Assembly (NCBI GenBank): GCA_003439945.1
Contig: QVRM01002131.1
Span: 22,501 to 86,500, forward strand
Length of the DNA stretch: 64,000 bases
Direction of reading: 5' to 3'
From: Dermanyssus gallinae
Taxonomy: Eukaryota; Arthropoda; Arachnida; Mesostigmata; Dermanyssidae
Of the stretch, positions 1-10,867 are shown piece by piece. The notes under the pieces were generated by a model. The model worked only from the letters and a program-made list of their open reading frames with translations, was not told the origin of the DNA and did no database searches. A program made the position numbers and the translations under genes. How positions within the stretch are numbered: the first letter of the stretch is position 1; each line of letters begins with the position of its first letter.

Positions 1-156
1 CCCAGACCCAAGTGCATCTACTGTGGCAATAAACCAGATGATACCCCAGAACACACTGTTCTGCGGTACCCAGCTTGGACGAAGCAGCGCGCAATTTTAC
101 CACTTTTAATGAAGGCACCGGCCTTTAACCTACACGATATTTGCAAAGAAAAATAA
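1..156 (+). pseudogene. C-terminal fragment of an R1-like non-LTR retrotransposon polyprotein
   Basis: The window opens inside a reading frame that runs to TAA at 154-156. It shows the end-of-ORF2 zinc-knuckle-like module of APE-type LINEs: CIYCGN, nine residues further an EHTVL block, then a PAW motif. In related copies in this window, and in the family generally, the residue before PxW is Cys; here it is Tyr (RYPAW), so the knuckle is probably broken. Everything upstream lies outside the window. This is a family call from the C-x2-C...EHT...PxW pattern; the exact clade is inferred. Confidence 0.6.
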
Positions 157-1770
157 GGAAATACCCTCGTACTGGAACACCATATAAGAAGTCTTAAAAG
201 TCATACATTAAAACAAAATGAGGGCCAACCCCCCAATGTGACCCTCTACCCGTGGCCCCTGGGGAATACACCCGACTTTCAAAGTTGGGCGTAGTAGACT
301 TCTCTTCCCCCCGACTAAAAAAGTAAAGTTGTTGTCGGGCTGAACCTCAGGCAAGATGTAACGTCCACGGGAGTGCTTTTCGCATTGCTTCATAGACAAA
401 ATTATATAATACATTACCTCATAGCGTCTCCAATATAATGTGTTATATCCGCGGGTTGCATAATATCTATGTCGAGAAGGTCGTTTTCGTCGGATTTTTG
501 TCTCAGTATATAGTGATTCCCGTGATTTAACATTCCACAACATATATCTGTATCGATTCTATGTGTATATTTGCTGTGTCGCAAGATGCTATAACGCCAC
601 GTGCCAGTATCTCGGAGATATCATTGTGATATCGTTCTTTTCTTCAGGTTGTCTGCTGCGCTTAGTTCCTGCGACGGTTGTCTTCTTTGCGTCGTTTATT
701 CTAAATGGTTTTCGTTGTCCGCAGAAATGGCAAAAGTGTATCCCTTCCGACCACATTCCAAGGTCCAGTGGTGTGTTTAATTTGTCGGATGCTTAGATTT
801 ATATGAAAATTAATTATTATAATACGGATTTGACCTTTGGAATTTGTTTATGCCAGATGTTGTACGTTGTTCCTGATTTGCCACGTGGCCTTCTTTTCCA
901 ACTGTCAGCCATCCATCCTGCGTAATCTGTTTGGTGTGAACATAATACTTCTGTTTCGATGTTCTTTTGGCCCGTCTTGAATACGCAGATGTTGAGGTGT
1001 CCCGGTGTTGATGCTTGCATGCGAGTTTTGTTCAGTATTGCATCTGCACGTTAGCCCATGTTTGTTCCCATCGTGATACTTTTTGCTGCGGAGCAATATT
1101 GACTGCTTCTGGCTCGATATATAGCTGCAGTTGTGGCAACAGAGCTACTGCCAATATTGCCCGTGACTAATTTACTGACGGTCTTTGTTAATTCGTCAGT
1201 TTTCTTTTTGAGTGAATACAGATCGTTAGGACAGCCCCGATTGGTTTTTACATTTGAGCGGTAGTTGCCACAGAACAGTTTGCAATAAGCAAGATGCTGC
1301 GATGCCTAGTGTTGAATCTTTTACATTCAATCAGTACGCTCATAAACCAATACATTACTGGCTGACGTGCGGGCCGTATCATGTTTTAGTTAAGGAAGGG
1401 GTTCGGAAATGCATAATGCACATGCTGGCAGCTATCAGCAACTAGTTTGGTACACATAACCCCAGTAAACCCGTATTCCTCCCCACTCCCAAACTAGGAA
1501 ATGCGTGACATTTCGTCGACACCGTGAGAGAGATGTCTTACTTCTTTAGGACAAGGAGTCTCACGCCATATTCATTATACCAGGTAGCCGCCGTGTCAGG
1601 GCAGGACCTGGATCAAGACTGGCCACTGCGTCTTTCTGCAGAGCTGTCCATATGGGCCATATGTCCATCTCGTACACTGCCGATGAGTAGTTATGTATAA
1701 TTTAAGTATATTTTAGGCAATGTGAAAGTAAACGCATTATAAGATTTCTTCATATAATTTATTAATTATC
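157..1770. other. Stretch with no recognised gene
   Basis: I see no recognisable protein or RNA in this 1.6-kb stretch. The short open frames (for example 208-543 minus and 563-796 plus) have no family motif, no splice-site framing and no compositional support. Part of it may be the 3' region of the LINE fragment that ends at 156. Confidence 0.4.
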
Positions 1771-1821
1771 ATGATAGTAATGATGGTGATGGTGATGATG
1801 ATGAGGATGATGATGATGATG

Positions 1822-1898
<77 letters not shown>
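1771..1898. repeat. ATG/ATT trinucleotide microsatellite
   Basis: A run of imperfect GAT/ATG triplets passes into a pure ATT array of about 75 bp. The isoleucine-rich open frames on both strands here are translations of the repeat, not genes. Confidence 0.95.
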
Positions 1899-2209
1899 TG
1901 TCCCTCCGGGGACACATGTATACGCAGACGTTCTCGTCGACCGGTGCCTGGACGCGGGTCCCTGTCGTCGTCGATGTCTTGGAATTTGGGAGCCCGGACG
2001 AGAGAGTCTAGGCTGCACATTTCCTGCTGATCGGTCGCGCCGCTCTGTCATGGGCCGGGAACAGCGACTGACCGCGTTCTCGCACGACTGCGCTCTCTAA
2101 CGAAGCTAGCAACTGGGCGAGGGAGCAGTAGTTGAAGATTGTGTTCTGGGTGTCTGCTGCTACATGAATAAAAAAAAGGCTGTGCGTTGACAGCTAGGAT
2201 ATACTCGTC

Positions 2210-2210
<1 letters not shown>

Positions 2211-2275
<65 letters not shown>
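2211..2275. repeat. (TTA)n microsatellite
   Basis: A pure TTA/ATT array of about 65 bp lies about 190 bp upstream of exon 1 of the host gene model. Confidence 0.95.
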
Positions 2276-2276
<1 letters not shown>

Positions 2277-2461
2277 TTTCTAGGCGAGAGTTCGCCGAAT
2301 GAAAATTGCTGTCATCATCAGCGTCGGTGACTGCCGACTTGCTGATGATTGGCTTAGCCTGCGACAGCCGACTAAACAATTATAGATAAATATGAACAAT
2401 GTCATGTGCGTATGCGTAACTCAACCTATCTTTGCAATCATGTGTGTTCTTATTGACGCAG

Positions 2462-2700
2462 ATGCACCCGCCGGCGCCTCTGTCGCCTCGAAACTACTAC
2501 AAGTACGCACCAGTCGTGCCGACGGAAGCCAATAAGCCCTTTCACACGCGGAGGACATGCTCTCCGTTTTCGTACGGCATTCACCCAAATAGTCCAGTGC
2601 TGCAGAAACGCAAGATGCTCGCTGAAGGCTCGTACGTCACAGAAGGCGTTGGTCGGAGGCCGCCCGACCAAAAGGACTACCGCATCCCCGAGCCTGAATA
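2462..2700 (+). CDS. Internal exon 1 of an unidentified host gene (exons 2462-2700, 18050-18278, 23628-23906)
   Basis: This 239-nt block has a good acceptor (pyrimidine-rich, ending TTATTGACGCAG) and a strong donor, GTAAGT, at 2701. It encodes 79 residues plus two bases (TA). The peptide is rich in Pro, Tyr and basic residues: MHPPAPLSPRNYYK near the start, HTRRTCSPFSYG in the middle and RIPEPE at the end. If unspliced, the frame would stop at TAG 2699-2701, so a terminal exon is the alternative reading. I prefer an internal exon because the leftover TA joins the single C opening the block at 18050 to make a Tyr codon in an open frame. No domain is recognised. The low-complexity basic sequence suggests a disordered cytoskeletal or scaffold-type protein, which is only a guess. 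Confidence 0.5.
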
Positions 2701-2889
2701 GTAAGTCACCGTTGGAATGAGACGTGATGGTACATTAAGCACACATCATATAAGACATATATGCACGTCATCCTACCACCTCTGGCGGCAGCTTATCCTG
2801 TTTTCATTTGGAAGATCGTGCTTCTATGTACGTATGTAGCGCAACTGCATGAACGAATGCTACGAGCTGTATTTTCGTCGCACCGGAGA

Positions 2890-3299
2890 GGTGCTTGCAC
2901 TTGCTGTTTGCCGGTGATGTTTCCTTTCACTTTTTAATATTCGAGTTGTTATGACGGCCCTCAAAGCGGCCGTCGTTCTACTTTTCGTGCTCGTACGACA
3001 CTTTACACGTCCTGAAGTGTGCATTCAGTGCAGTATGTTCCGCCTAGGCTGCACTTGCGCGTCTCTACTTGATACTCACCAACACATTTTTTGACATAGT
3101 TAGGGGCACACATGCTATTTGTGTTGTGTCCATGATTTGTGATACTTCATGATTGACTTATTTTATGGCTGTTCATGACTGAGAGTTAGCCATTTATATC
3201 CGATTTTGCATTATTATCTATATATTTTTTAATGAGAACTAAAGCATTGTATTATGCAGTTCCTATAATAAACCACGTTTTGAATCTTGAATCTTGATA
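2890..3299 (+). mobile_element. Possible 3' tail of a LINE or SINE
   Basis: This AT-rich stretch ends with AATAAA-like sequence and a short tandem of the heptamer TTGAATC (about 3279-3299), a tail type common for non-LTR elements. It contains a small GGCCCTCAAAGCGGCC hairpin near 2954. No coding part is attached, so the assignment rests only on the terminal repeat and polyA-like signal. Confidence 0.3.
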
Positions 3300-3344
3300 A
3301 TTACAACTATAACTTAAACCTGCAAATCTACAGAAAGGTCGCAT

Positions 3345-3432
3345 CTAAAGGGGGCACGTCGCACTAGGATCGAACCCGCAGTTCCTTTGCTCACAAGAGT
3401 CGCCGGTTATCTCCACCACTACATGCCATCGA
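3345..3432 (-). mobile_element. tRNA-like SINE head (minus strand)
   Basis: On the minus strand, a B-box-like GGGTTCGATCCTAGT lies about 45 bp downstream of a weak A-box-like stretch. This spacing is typical of a tRNA-derived pol III promoter. There is no terminal CCA context and no convincing cloverleaf, so I call a SINE head rather than a tRNA gene. Confidence 0.4.
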
Positions 3433-4063
3433 TAACATATATTAATATCTGGTAGTAATAGAGATACATCAGGAAGGGGGGGGGATATGGTCAGTGGAAG
3501 GTATGCAAAATGTTGAACAACACGGGACAACAAGATCAACAAGATCGTTATTTAAAGAAGTACGTAAAAATATTAGAGAGTGTTAAAATAAGAGAGGGGT
3601 AATGTGTCTAGGAGATTCGAATGCGCGTATCGAAAAGCTGGATGGAGGAGAAGACAGAGCGGGCAGAACACGGATACAACTAAGAGAGTCGACCAAAAGC
3701 CAAATTTTAAATTTGGACCCGCAAGTAGAAGGGAGATATACGTAGACACAGTAGGACAGAAAGTCGTGCGTAGACTAATTACTGGCGCAGGTTCAAATAG
3801 ATAACTGGGTAGAGGAAGTCATAATCGTTGAAGAGAAGGCGCAATTGCTTAGAAGTGAGCGTGAGAAGCAGCGGCGGGTAGTTATGCAAAATACCTCTTT
3901 GGATAACCGCAAATGGGCGCAAACGGTAGAATACATGAAACAACTCTTGCTGGGAAGTGGGAAAAAAGCGAATAGATTATATGCATAGGTAAAGTTAGAA
4001 CGCGTAGAATAATTGCTGGGTGATAGCAAAGTGACTTTGAGGGGGGCGAGGGTGGTGGAGTGA

Positions 4064-4366
4064 AGTGGCGGCGTGGTCTAGGGGATTAGTGCGCTAGTCA
4101 TGGTTGTCATCTACCGGTCCCCGGTTCGATCCCTGTTGTTGATCGAATTTTCTTTGAGCAATCCTCATTGAGATTAGATGAATAACCATACCGCTGAGGG
4201 TCAGCGGCCATGCTGCCACAAGGACTGTTAGGAAAACTCTAGATATCTTAACATGTCCGGCTCTCGGTGCTTTGAAGATATACCTCAGGTTGAGTTCCAA
4301 GCCCGTAGGGGACGGAGGATAGTCTAGAATTAAAAACAACCTCCTTAAAAAATGTTTTTAATTCTA
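4064..4366 (+). mobile_element. tRNA-derived SINE with 16-bp target site duplication
   Basis: This 303-bp insertion is bounded by identical copies of GAGGGTGGTGGAGTGA at 4048-4063 and 4367-4382, which I read as the target site duplication. The head is tRNA-like: GTGGTCTAGGGGATTAG as the A-box region and CCGGTTCGATCCC as the B box, about 75 bp from the start. The tail is not polyA. It ends in a hairpin whose 14-bp arms CTAGAATTAAAAAC and GTTTTTAATTCTAG (about 4324-4337 and 4353-4366) flank a 15-nt loop. It lies inside the degenerate LINE at 3604-5410, so it is younger than that element. Confidence 0.8.
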
Positions 4367-5003
4367 GAGGGTGGTGGAGTGATCAAATAAATGGGGCAAT
4401 ATTAGAGCGGAAAAGATGGATAGGGAACATACAAAGGCACTAGAAAGAGACGTATATAAGCCAGAAAAGGACTGAGACAATTATAACAAAGCCAAAACTA
4501 GAGCTCAAATGTGAATACAAGAGAAAATTTGAGAAGTAGATGAGCAGCAGTATTTTGAGCGCTGTTAGGGGACTGCGAGTAAAACAGTTTTGGGACAACG
4601 TCAGGTAAGAGAAAACAAGGATGACAAAAAGAGGAGCATGATAGAACGTACACAGTAAAATCAATTAATGCCGCGTTACAAGCACACTTTTTTTTTACGA
4701 CTGACGTAACCAGTGTAGAAAGGGCAAAAACGGCACCAATATAGCAATCATAGCAGATAAGATCGAACGCCTGATGAAGAAAATTATGACAAAAACGGCG
4801 TGCGGCCGTGCCAGAATGTCAGTAGCAATTATCCAAGTGTTGGGAAACGAATATGTGTGCTATTTAGTGAATCAATTCAATTTCCGGAGGGTTGGTGCAA
4901 GGGAAAATTTTATTCTGGTCCCAAAGAGTCCATGGATAATGCCACGTTACAAAATGAGCGACTAATTGCAACTACAACCATGGCGTATATATACTCTACT
5001 CTT

Positions 5004-5055
5004 TAAAACTTGCATAAATATGTATAATATTTATGTAGGGTTTAAAGAGTAGAAT
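5004..5055. repeat. Imperfect inverted repeat
   Basis: Arms of about 24 bp (ACTCTTTAAA...CATAAATAT and its near complement) face each other across a very short loop inside the degenerate LINE. Confidence 0.7.
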
Positions 5056-6573
5056 ACAAAGCGTTCTAGAGACAAGTGGAATATTAGGATATCGGCAGTG
5101 CAGATTTTGGAAAGAGTATAGGCTACATGATTATATTTTTTTAATAGGTCGATCAGGTTGTGGAATCGAGATTGCGAGAACAAGTATGTATGGCAGGGCT
5201 TTTAGATCTAAAAAAACATATGATATTTTATGTTATATGCATACTCAATATGAAAGTGAAATAAATATGATGAAAACAACATATGATATGGTGGACAGAA
5301 CAAAGTTATATGAAATGATGTTGTAGAAGGGTTTTGAGAGAAGCTAGGTAGAGTAAGTAGAATACATACACAGGAATAACATGGTATGAATAATAACAGC
5401 AGCAATACAATCCACGGAATGTATAGTCGCTAAGCGGTCAGACAAAAATGTCCGCTGTCATCGGTGACTTTTATGTATATATAAAAAGAGGAATAGAGAC
5501 ATTTTATTCGATGCGGCACAACATGGTTTTGTGCTTCGTCGAGCCTCGTGTCGAAGCCGGACCGCCCACGACATGATTTGGGAAATAACGCAACGAAGAG
5601 GGACAGACGTAGTCGTTGTTAGCGAACAAAACAAAACGCTAGCAAAATTACCTAATAACTGGGCGACTGCCTCGGCAAACGACACATAGTCAAACATACC
5701 GTTAAAATACAAAACAAAAGTAGCGGATCAGGATTCTCCTGGATTAAAATAAAAACGAAGGGAAAGTATATTCCTGCTATATAAGCCCCATCGAGGATTT
5801 CGAACAACTGTTGTATAACGTCACGACGTCAATACTAAACCTGAAACCGGGAACAGGTCTAATAATCTTCGGAGATTTAACTCGGCAGCAGATATATGGG
5901 GCTCCCGGCGAACAGACAAACGGGTGAGAACTTCCTTAGAAGGGGCAGTGCCAAACGACTTGTACACTCTCAACGGCGGTAAGGAGGCGACAATCCGGCG
6001 CCACAGTTGCGAATCATACGAAGACATAACATTCAGTAATTCTCAGATAGCGTGGAAGGTATCAAGCTGGACGGTTCTCGTGGAGGAGAAAAATTTAACA
6101 TCTCCACACGATCATCCCTGTGTGGAAAGTCGAATAAATCTCTAAACTAATTCACCGCTTTAGCAACAGAGAAAGCGTACCACATTCGAATAAAAAAAAT
6201 TCAAGAAAAAATATCAAACAAAATGATGCAATCCGATTTTTCCAAGACCCCGGGGCAGCTCCAAGCCATCCTCGAGGAGGCGTGTGCAAAAACCGCCATG
6301 GTGAAGGTGCACCTAAGACGGCCAGGAAAAACCGCCGAATCACTGGTGGACACAGGGCATTCCCGATAAGCGCAAAGCATCGAACAAAACCAGAAGGGCG
6401 CTAAAGCAGACCCACCGAGACAACGAGGATCGAGTGCAGGCACTGACTAGATATACATAGAGGAAGTAGAGCAATCCTTAAGCGCGCCATTGTCAACAGC
6501 AAAACTAAGTGCTGCAAGAGCTTCTAGTACTGATCCAAGAGGACCCATCGACAAAGCCATAGAAAAATGTACG

Positions 6574-6633
6574 CGGTAACAAGGACACGTTACCGCGGTA
6601 ACAAGGACACGCGGTAACGTGTCCTTGTTACCG
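6574..6633. repeat. Perfect 22-bp inverted repeat at a LINE deletion junction
   Basis: The arms 6574-6595 and 6612-6633 are exact reverse complements beginning CGGTAAC. The 16-nt spacer 6596-6611 is itself a direct copy of the first 16 nt of the left arm. Confidence 0.95.
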
Positions 6634-6641
6634 AGGTTAGG

Positions 6642-6690
6642 AGGACACTCGTGACAGCGGTAACAAGAAAACCGCTGTCACGGGTGTCCT
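6642..6690. repeat. 20-bp inverted repeat, one mismatch
   Basis: The left arm 6642-6661 (AGGACACTCGTGACAGCGGT) pairs with 6671-6690 with a single mismatch and a 9-nt loop. It sits directly after the hairpin at 6574-6633 and shares its GGTAACAAG and GGACAC words. Confidence 0.95.
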
Positions 6691-7520
6691 CGACGGATAG
6701 GAAACAACCGACATCCGACAGCTCCTCTGGGATATTGGTACCCCTACAGAGAGCGAAAAAGAACGAGAAAGAAAAGCCCCTTTAGAAGACTGGCAAGCCG
6801 AGTGGGACGATATTCTCTCCGGTGCCCGCAGAAGAAGCCTAACCAAACTGGTGCAAAACATACAGGTGTGGATAGCAAAACCAGGAGGAGACCTAAACTT
6901 CTATCTGACACAGGTTCTTACGAGGCATGGTAACTTCCTGTCATATCTCTACCGAAAAGAGAAGGCTCAGTAGAAACATGCCGTTTCTGCAAAGATGCTC
7001 TGGAGGACAGTCCACAACGCACACTCCTCAGGTGCCAGGCATGGGAAGAGGCCAGCATCATGGCGTTCAGACACATTCGCGAGAAATGGCCTAGAGCGGG
7101 AATAACCCATTCTAAAATTCAGGACCTCCCGCCAAGTTGTTTGAAAACCTTTGTGGAGTACATACTGGGTTCGATCCGGGCATGGGAATTGGGAGAGGAA
7201 GTAGCACAGGAGGTGCTAAAACAAAGGAAAGGCAGAATATTTCTGAGGCCGACACGGCTAAAGAAAGCGCAACTTTGAATCAAACGGGTTCGCAAGGGCT
7301 GGGACAAAGTGCGCCTGACAAGTGGGGGAACCCGTGAACGACCCGGGTCAATCGATCCGATAGCCCATAGCGCTGTTCTAGGGCGATCTGGGCCATCAGA
7401 GAGTGAAGTTCAAGGGGGAAGGTGCGTTTGGTGGGCATGAGTCTTAGCGGCGTAACATCCATCCGCTGGGGTCGAGTCCCACACAGCTCGAGATGGAAAG
7501 CCATATTTCCTGCTCGATTG

Positions 7521-9066
7521 TGCGTAACTTTTCCGCAAAAAGTGGAAGGCACTTACTCAATAGGTGTTAGGGGAGACACATTGGTGATATAGATGTGCAA
7601 CCAAAGCCGAAATCTACCCCATATGCTTCGTCTTCAGGTAAACCATGCGTTTCACGGGACTTGTCAAGAAAAAAATTCGTAAGAGCCTTATGTCATTTCA
7701 CAGTACACAAACGCCATTGAGGCCGTTTTACAAGCAGCTCTACAGCTATTTGATAAAAAGATAAGCCCTAGAGCTGCATTTAGGATACAATTACCGAGAC
7801 TTACTTCAGTGCAGCAAAGCTAGCTGATCTCGATATACTCATGGCTGCACGCCTCAAACGCACCTAGCGACCGTGTACGATGGTTATCATATATCCGTCT
7901 CGTCCAGGCCAGGCGAAGACCACTTTAGAAGTGTGCCCTAAACGGAGGCGTCGTTTCCACGTTTCCACTTTCATCCTTATACAACGTTTGCATCTCAAGA
8001 TGCAAACGTTGCTTGAAGAAGGAAGACAACCTGGTATCACCATATGACAGTTTTGAAACGATGACAGAACAAAATGCCGACCTTGCAGATTAGCTACCCG
8101 GTCCGTACACCAGCAGCACCCAAGGCTTCACAGGTGAGAGGGCAGAATTCGTGGAGATATCCGATTGATGAGTGAATTTTCTCAGCTTGCTAGTCTCCCC
8201 GAAGCAGGGCCGTCATCGATCGATGGTGTAGCTATTATCTCGTCCCATGAACGTCTGCCATTTTCCGCACAGAGGCCGGACGGTTCTAGCGTGTACAGAA
8301 GTTTGCGCACGTGTCGTGCGCGACAATCAGCGCGCGGTAATACAGTACGCTCTATCCGATAGCTCCAACACTGAAGCAATACTTAGGTATTGAAGAATAC
8401 TTCATTTTGTGGAATGCCGCGCCCAAGTGAAACGCTTTTCGAGTGAAATAAAATGTAATGATTGATGAATGAATAAAAAAATAAAATGTAATCAGCCCGC
8501 ACGGTAAATCGATGCATCTTCTCTGCTTTTGATGCGAGCCTCAGAATAGTACTAACAGCAGTCATAAGAGTCATATTGATGAACGACTCCCCTCCGAATG
8601 GCTGTCTTCATTAGTAAGACAAGAGAATATAGCGAATGAGATGAAACTGAGACTTCCCCAAAACTCCACAGATTCAAGACAGAATGCAAGGGGTGTGTAT
8701 GCTACTTGCATCATGCGCAAACACGCAACAAGGTAGTGTTGGGCTGCTGGACTCGAGTGGATAACCAGTTTTGACAAGGTAGAGACTTTAACTTGTCATA
8801 TGAACTGCTTCGAATAAATGAATACAAAAGAAATACAGTGATTATGATACGCTCAGTGTAAATCACTCGACAAAGTAGTAGTGCTAAAATATTATTTTGT
8901 GGGTCCAGATTCACAGAGATTCGGAGTCAGCACATATATTAATTCAAGGTTGAACTGGGACTATATTATAATATTGTATAATATAAATGCTCCGTCGCAA
9001 CGGTTCTAAAAATAAATAGACTTTATTTTATATTTTCTAATGATGTAATTTCTAAAGTACGTCGTT
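7521..9066. other. No recognised gene; contains one perfect hairpin
   Basis: Unique-looking sequence with short unsupported frames. At 7982-8011 there is a perfect 14-bp inverted repeat with a 2-nt loop (CAACGTTTGCATCT and its complement). Nothing resembles coding exons or a known element. Confidence 0.5.

Positions 9067-9124
<58 letters not shown>
9067..9124. repeat. (TA)n microsatellite
   Basis: A TA array of about 58 bp with one TT interruption. Confidence 0.95.
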
Positions 9125-9128
<4 letters not shown>

Positions 9129-9559
9129 ATTCCGTCTGTTTTCAGAAAACAGCAATTCGCATTGGTGTTATTTTTGTAGGTTCAGCATAAGCGCAAAATA
9201 CAATAGTTACGCACAGCTAGGTAGGATAGACGCGCGGTAACGCGAGTGGCAAATATCCGTTCGGCTTTACCTGGCTGAAAAGTTTTATCGCTCTGCCTTA
9301 CCATGTTACACGAACTATGCTAATCCTTGTCGGTAACATACGCTACCACTTGGAACAGCTGCACTCCTACAGGCAGTTTCGTTTAAGTAGAGTAGGTATG
9401 TGCTTCCTGCCTTTACAATGCATCTATTTTGAAGCACATAAATAAAACCTCCCCGTGAGTCGCCCGAATATGCTTTTTGTGGCTTTCTCTGGCTGAGCAG
9501 ATGCTGAGGGCCACATATCAAACGCAATCGCTTAGCCAGACTCTCTGTTTTACAACCTT

Positions 9560-9569
9560 AATATATATA

Positions 9570-9632
<63 letters not shown>
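9560..9632. repeat. (TA)n microsatellite
   Basis: A TA array of about 73 bp. The Tyr/Ile-repeat open frame across it is an artefact. Confidence 0.95.
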
Positions 9633-9636
<4 letters not shown>

Positions 9637-10683
9637 ACCTTTGCACGGTAAAAACTGCCACATAGTCTCATGTTTAAAAGTCAAACCGCGCTCCTCTCGA
9701 AGCAGCCGCTCCGAACACGGCTCGAACAGAGCAGTTCCGCAGTTCTCTTGCGAAACTGTGCGTACTACTTTTGCTGCGCCCGCCGCTGTTGCTGTTTCTG
9801 TTTCCCTCTGGCTCTGAATCAGGAGCAGTTATCATTGATCCTACATGCTACATGCATGATGATGAAGAGAACGACGGACAGTATCGATCACACGTGAATG
9901 GTGATGACGGCGTGTTTGTGCTTACGCTTGTGTCGAGAGCATGAGAAGACACATAGCGGTGTGACATGTGGACGTGCGACTGTGCGGCAGCTCACGAGCT
10001 GAGTCGTGACCGCGAAGGGTCTGATGTCTTTGATGAGCCGCTGGAACTCGATTATTGGCATGTTTATGCTCCGACTGTTCCTGTTTGCGGATGGATGGTG
10101 GGTGACAGTACAGCTCTTTGACGAGTACAGCTCGTTCTAGTGTCCCGATGAGGAACAGTGTTGCAGTGCGTCGTCTGTAGTCACTGATAGGTGGATGACA
10201 CCCGGCGGTTACGATGATGAGGTTACTACCTAGGTAAGTAGCGCTCTATGACAGCTCGCTTGATGGACATACGACGCCGGGGAGGACGGGCTGTCTTCAT
10301 ATGGTTATTGACAGTTCGTCACGCAGAGACTCCCTCCATGGGATGCGCGTGCGAATTACGATGAACGCAGAATGATCTTTAATTGCTTGACGGGTGACTG
10401 GAGCCATCCACGAGACACTGAGACAACATTGTACTAAGTAGCAAACACTAAGTAAAGCCAGTATGATACGTTTGTATCTAAATATGTTCTCGCTTACAAC
10501 ATGGTTTTGTATGACTATGTAGGGTGACACAATGAAAATAAAATACGTATAATTAGTTCTAAGTTTTTTTGCCTATGATAACAATATTGTTACTCATGTA
10601 ATATAAATATGATCAATGTGAACCTGCCGTAATTCTTTAAAAAATAGAATTCACAAATTTTCAAAATAAGCCGTTTTTTTTCG

Positions 10684-10684
<1 letters not shown>
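9633..10684. other. No recognised gene
   Basis: About 1 kb of mixed sequence. Short frames at 9670-9897 (+) and 10297-10530 (-) lack motifs or splice framing. I see nothing I can name. Confidence 0.4.

Positions 10685-10730
<46 letters not shown>
10685..10730. repeat. (TA)n microsatellite
   Basis: A pure TA array of 46 bp, immediately followed by a SINE-like head. Confidence 0.95.
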
Positions 10731-10733
<3 letters not shown>

Positions 10734-10867
10734 CGAGCAAGGTGGCTTAGTGGCCTATTCTACTAACCCCTGGGCAACCTCCGCAATGACCTTCAGCAGA
10801 GGCTGCTATGCTTTCGAGTGTATTTGTAATTACTCATGAATAAAGCTGTGTGCTTCGTTCATTCATT
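10731..10867 (+). mobile_element. SINE-like fragment (family of 45475 and 54073)
   Basis: It begins GAGCAAGGTGGCTTAGTGGC, matching the A-box region GGTGGCTTAGTGGC of the SINE at 45475. No clear B box follows. It ends in a short ATTC-type tail (TTCATTCATTC) after an AATAAAG signal. Probably a partial or diverged copy. Confidence 0.4.

Larger units (their letters stand above)
3604..5410 (+). pseudogene. Degenerate non-LTR retrotransposon (endonuclease and RT pieces)
   Basis: Broken frames spell a LINE in order. First is the end of an APE endonuclease (GDSNARIEKLDGGEDRAG, at about 3610-3665, corresponding to the GDFNAR motif). A lysine/glutamate-rich linker follows. Then comes the first RT block with DLKKTYD near 5205-5230 and a second TYDMVDRTKLYEMML at about 5280-5325, resembling the common LINE motif DLKKAYDxVDRxKL. 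The YDMVDR stretch follows a short duplication of the DLKK..YD block. Stops and frameshifts are frequent, and the RT catalytic YADD region is absent. A SINE has inserted at 4064-4366. The next LINE (5485 on) starts shortly after. The clade (I, jockey or RTE-like) cannot be settled by eye. Confidence 0.55.
5485..7520 (+). pseudogene. R1-like LINE with reverse transcriptase deleted (copy 1)
   Basis: The pieces read in order. An APE endonuclease begins with TAHDMIWEITQRRGTDVVVV (about 5560-5620), then SEQNK, and an ISPNR/GDFNAA-like region broken by frameshifts near 5780-5900. Next are LYTLNGG and RHSCESYEDITFS (about 5960-6040). The post-endonuclease linker around 6200-6350 contains EEACAKTAMVKVHL. 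The whole RT core is missing between about 6480 and 6690. The C-terminal part resumes as LTKLVQNIQVWIAKPGGDLN, LTRHGNFLSYLYR (about 6830-6960) and a knuckle CRFCKDALEDSPQRTLLRC followed by AWEEA (about 6980-7050), ending with TGA at 7276-7278. The 3' untranslated region (7279 to about 7520) is shared with the inverted copy at 38690-39560. The deletion junction carries two perfect or near-perfect hairpins. Confidence 0.75.
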
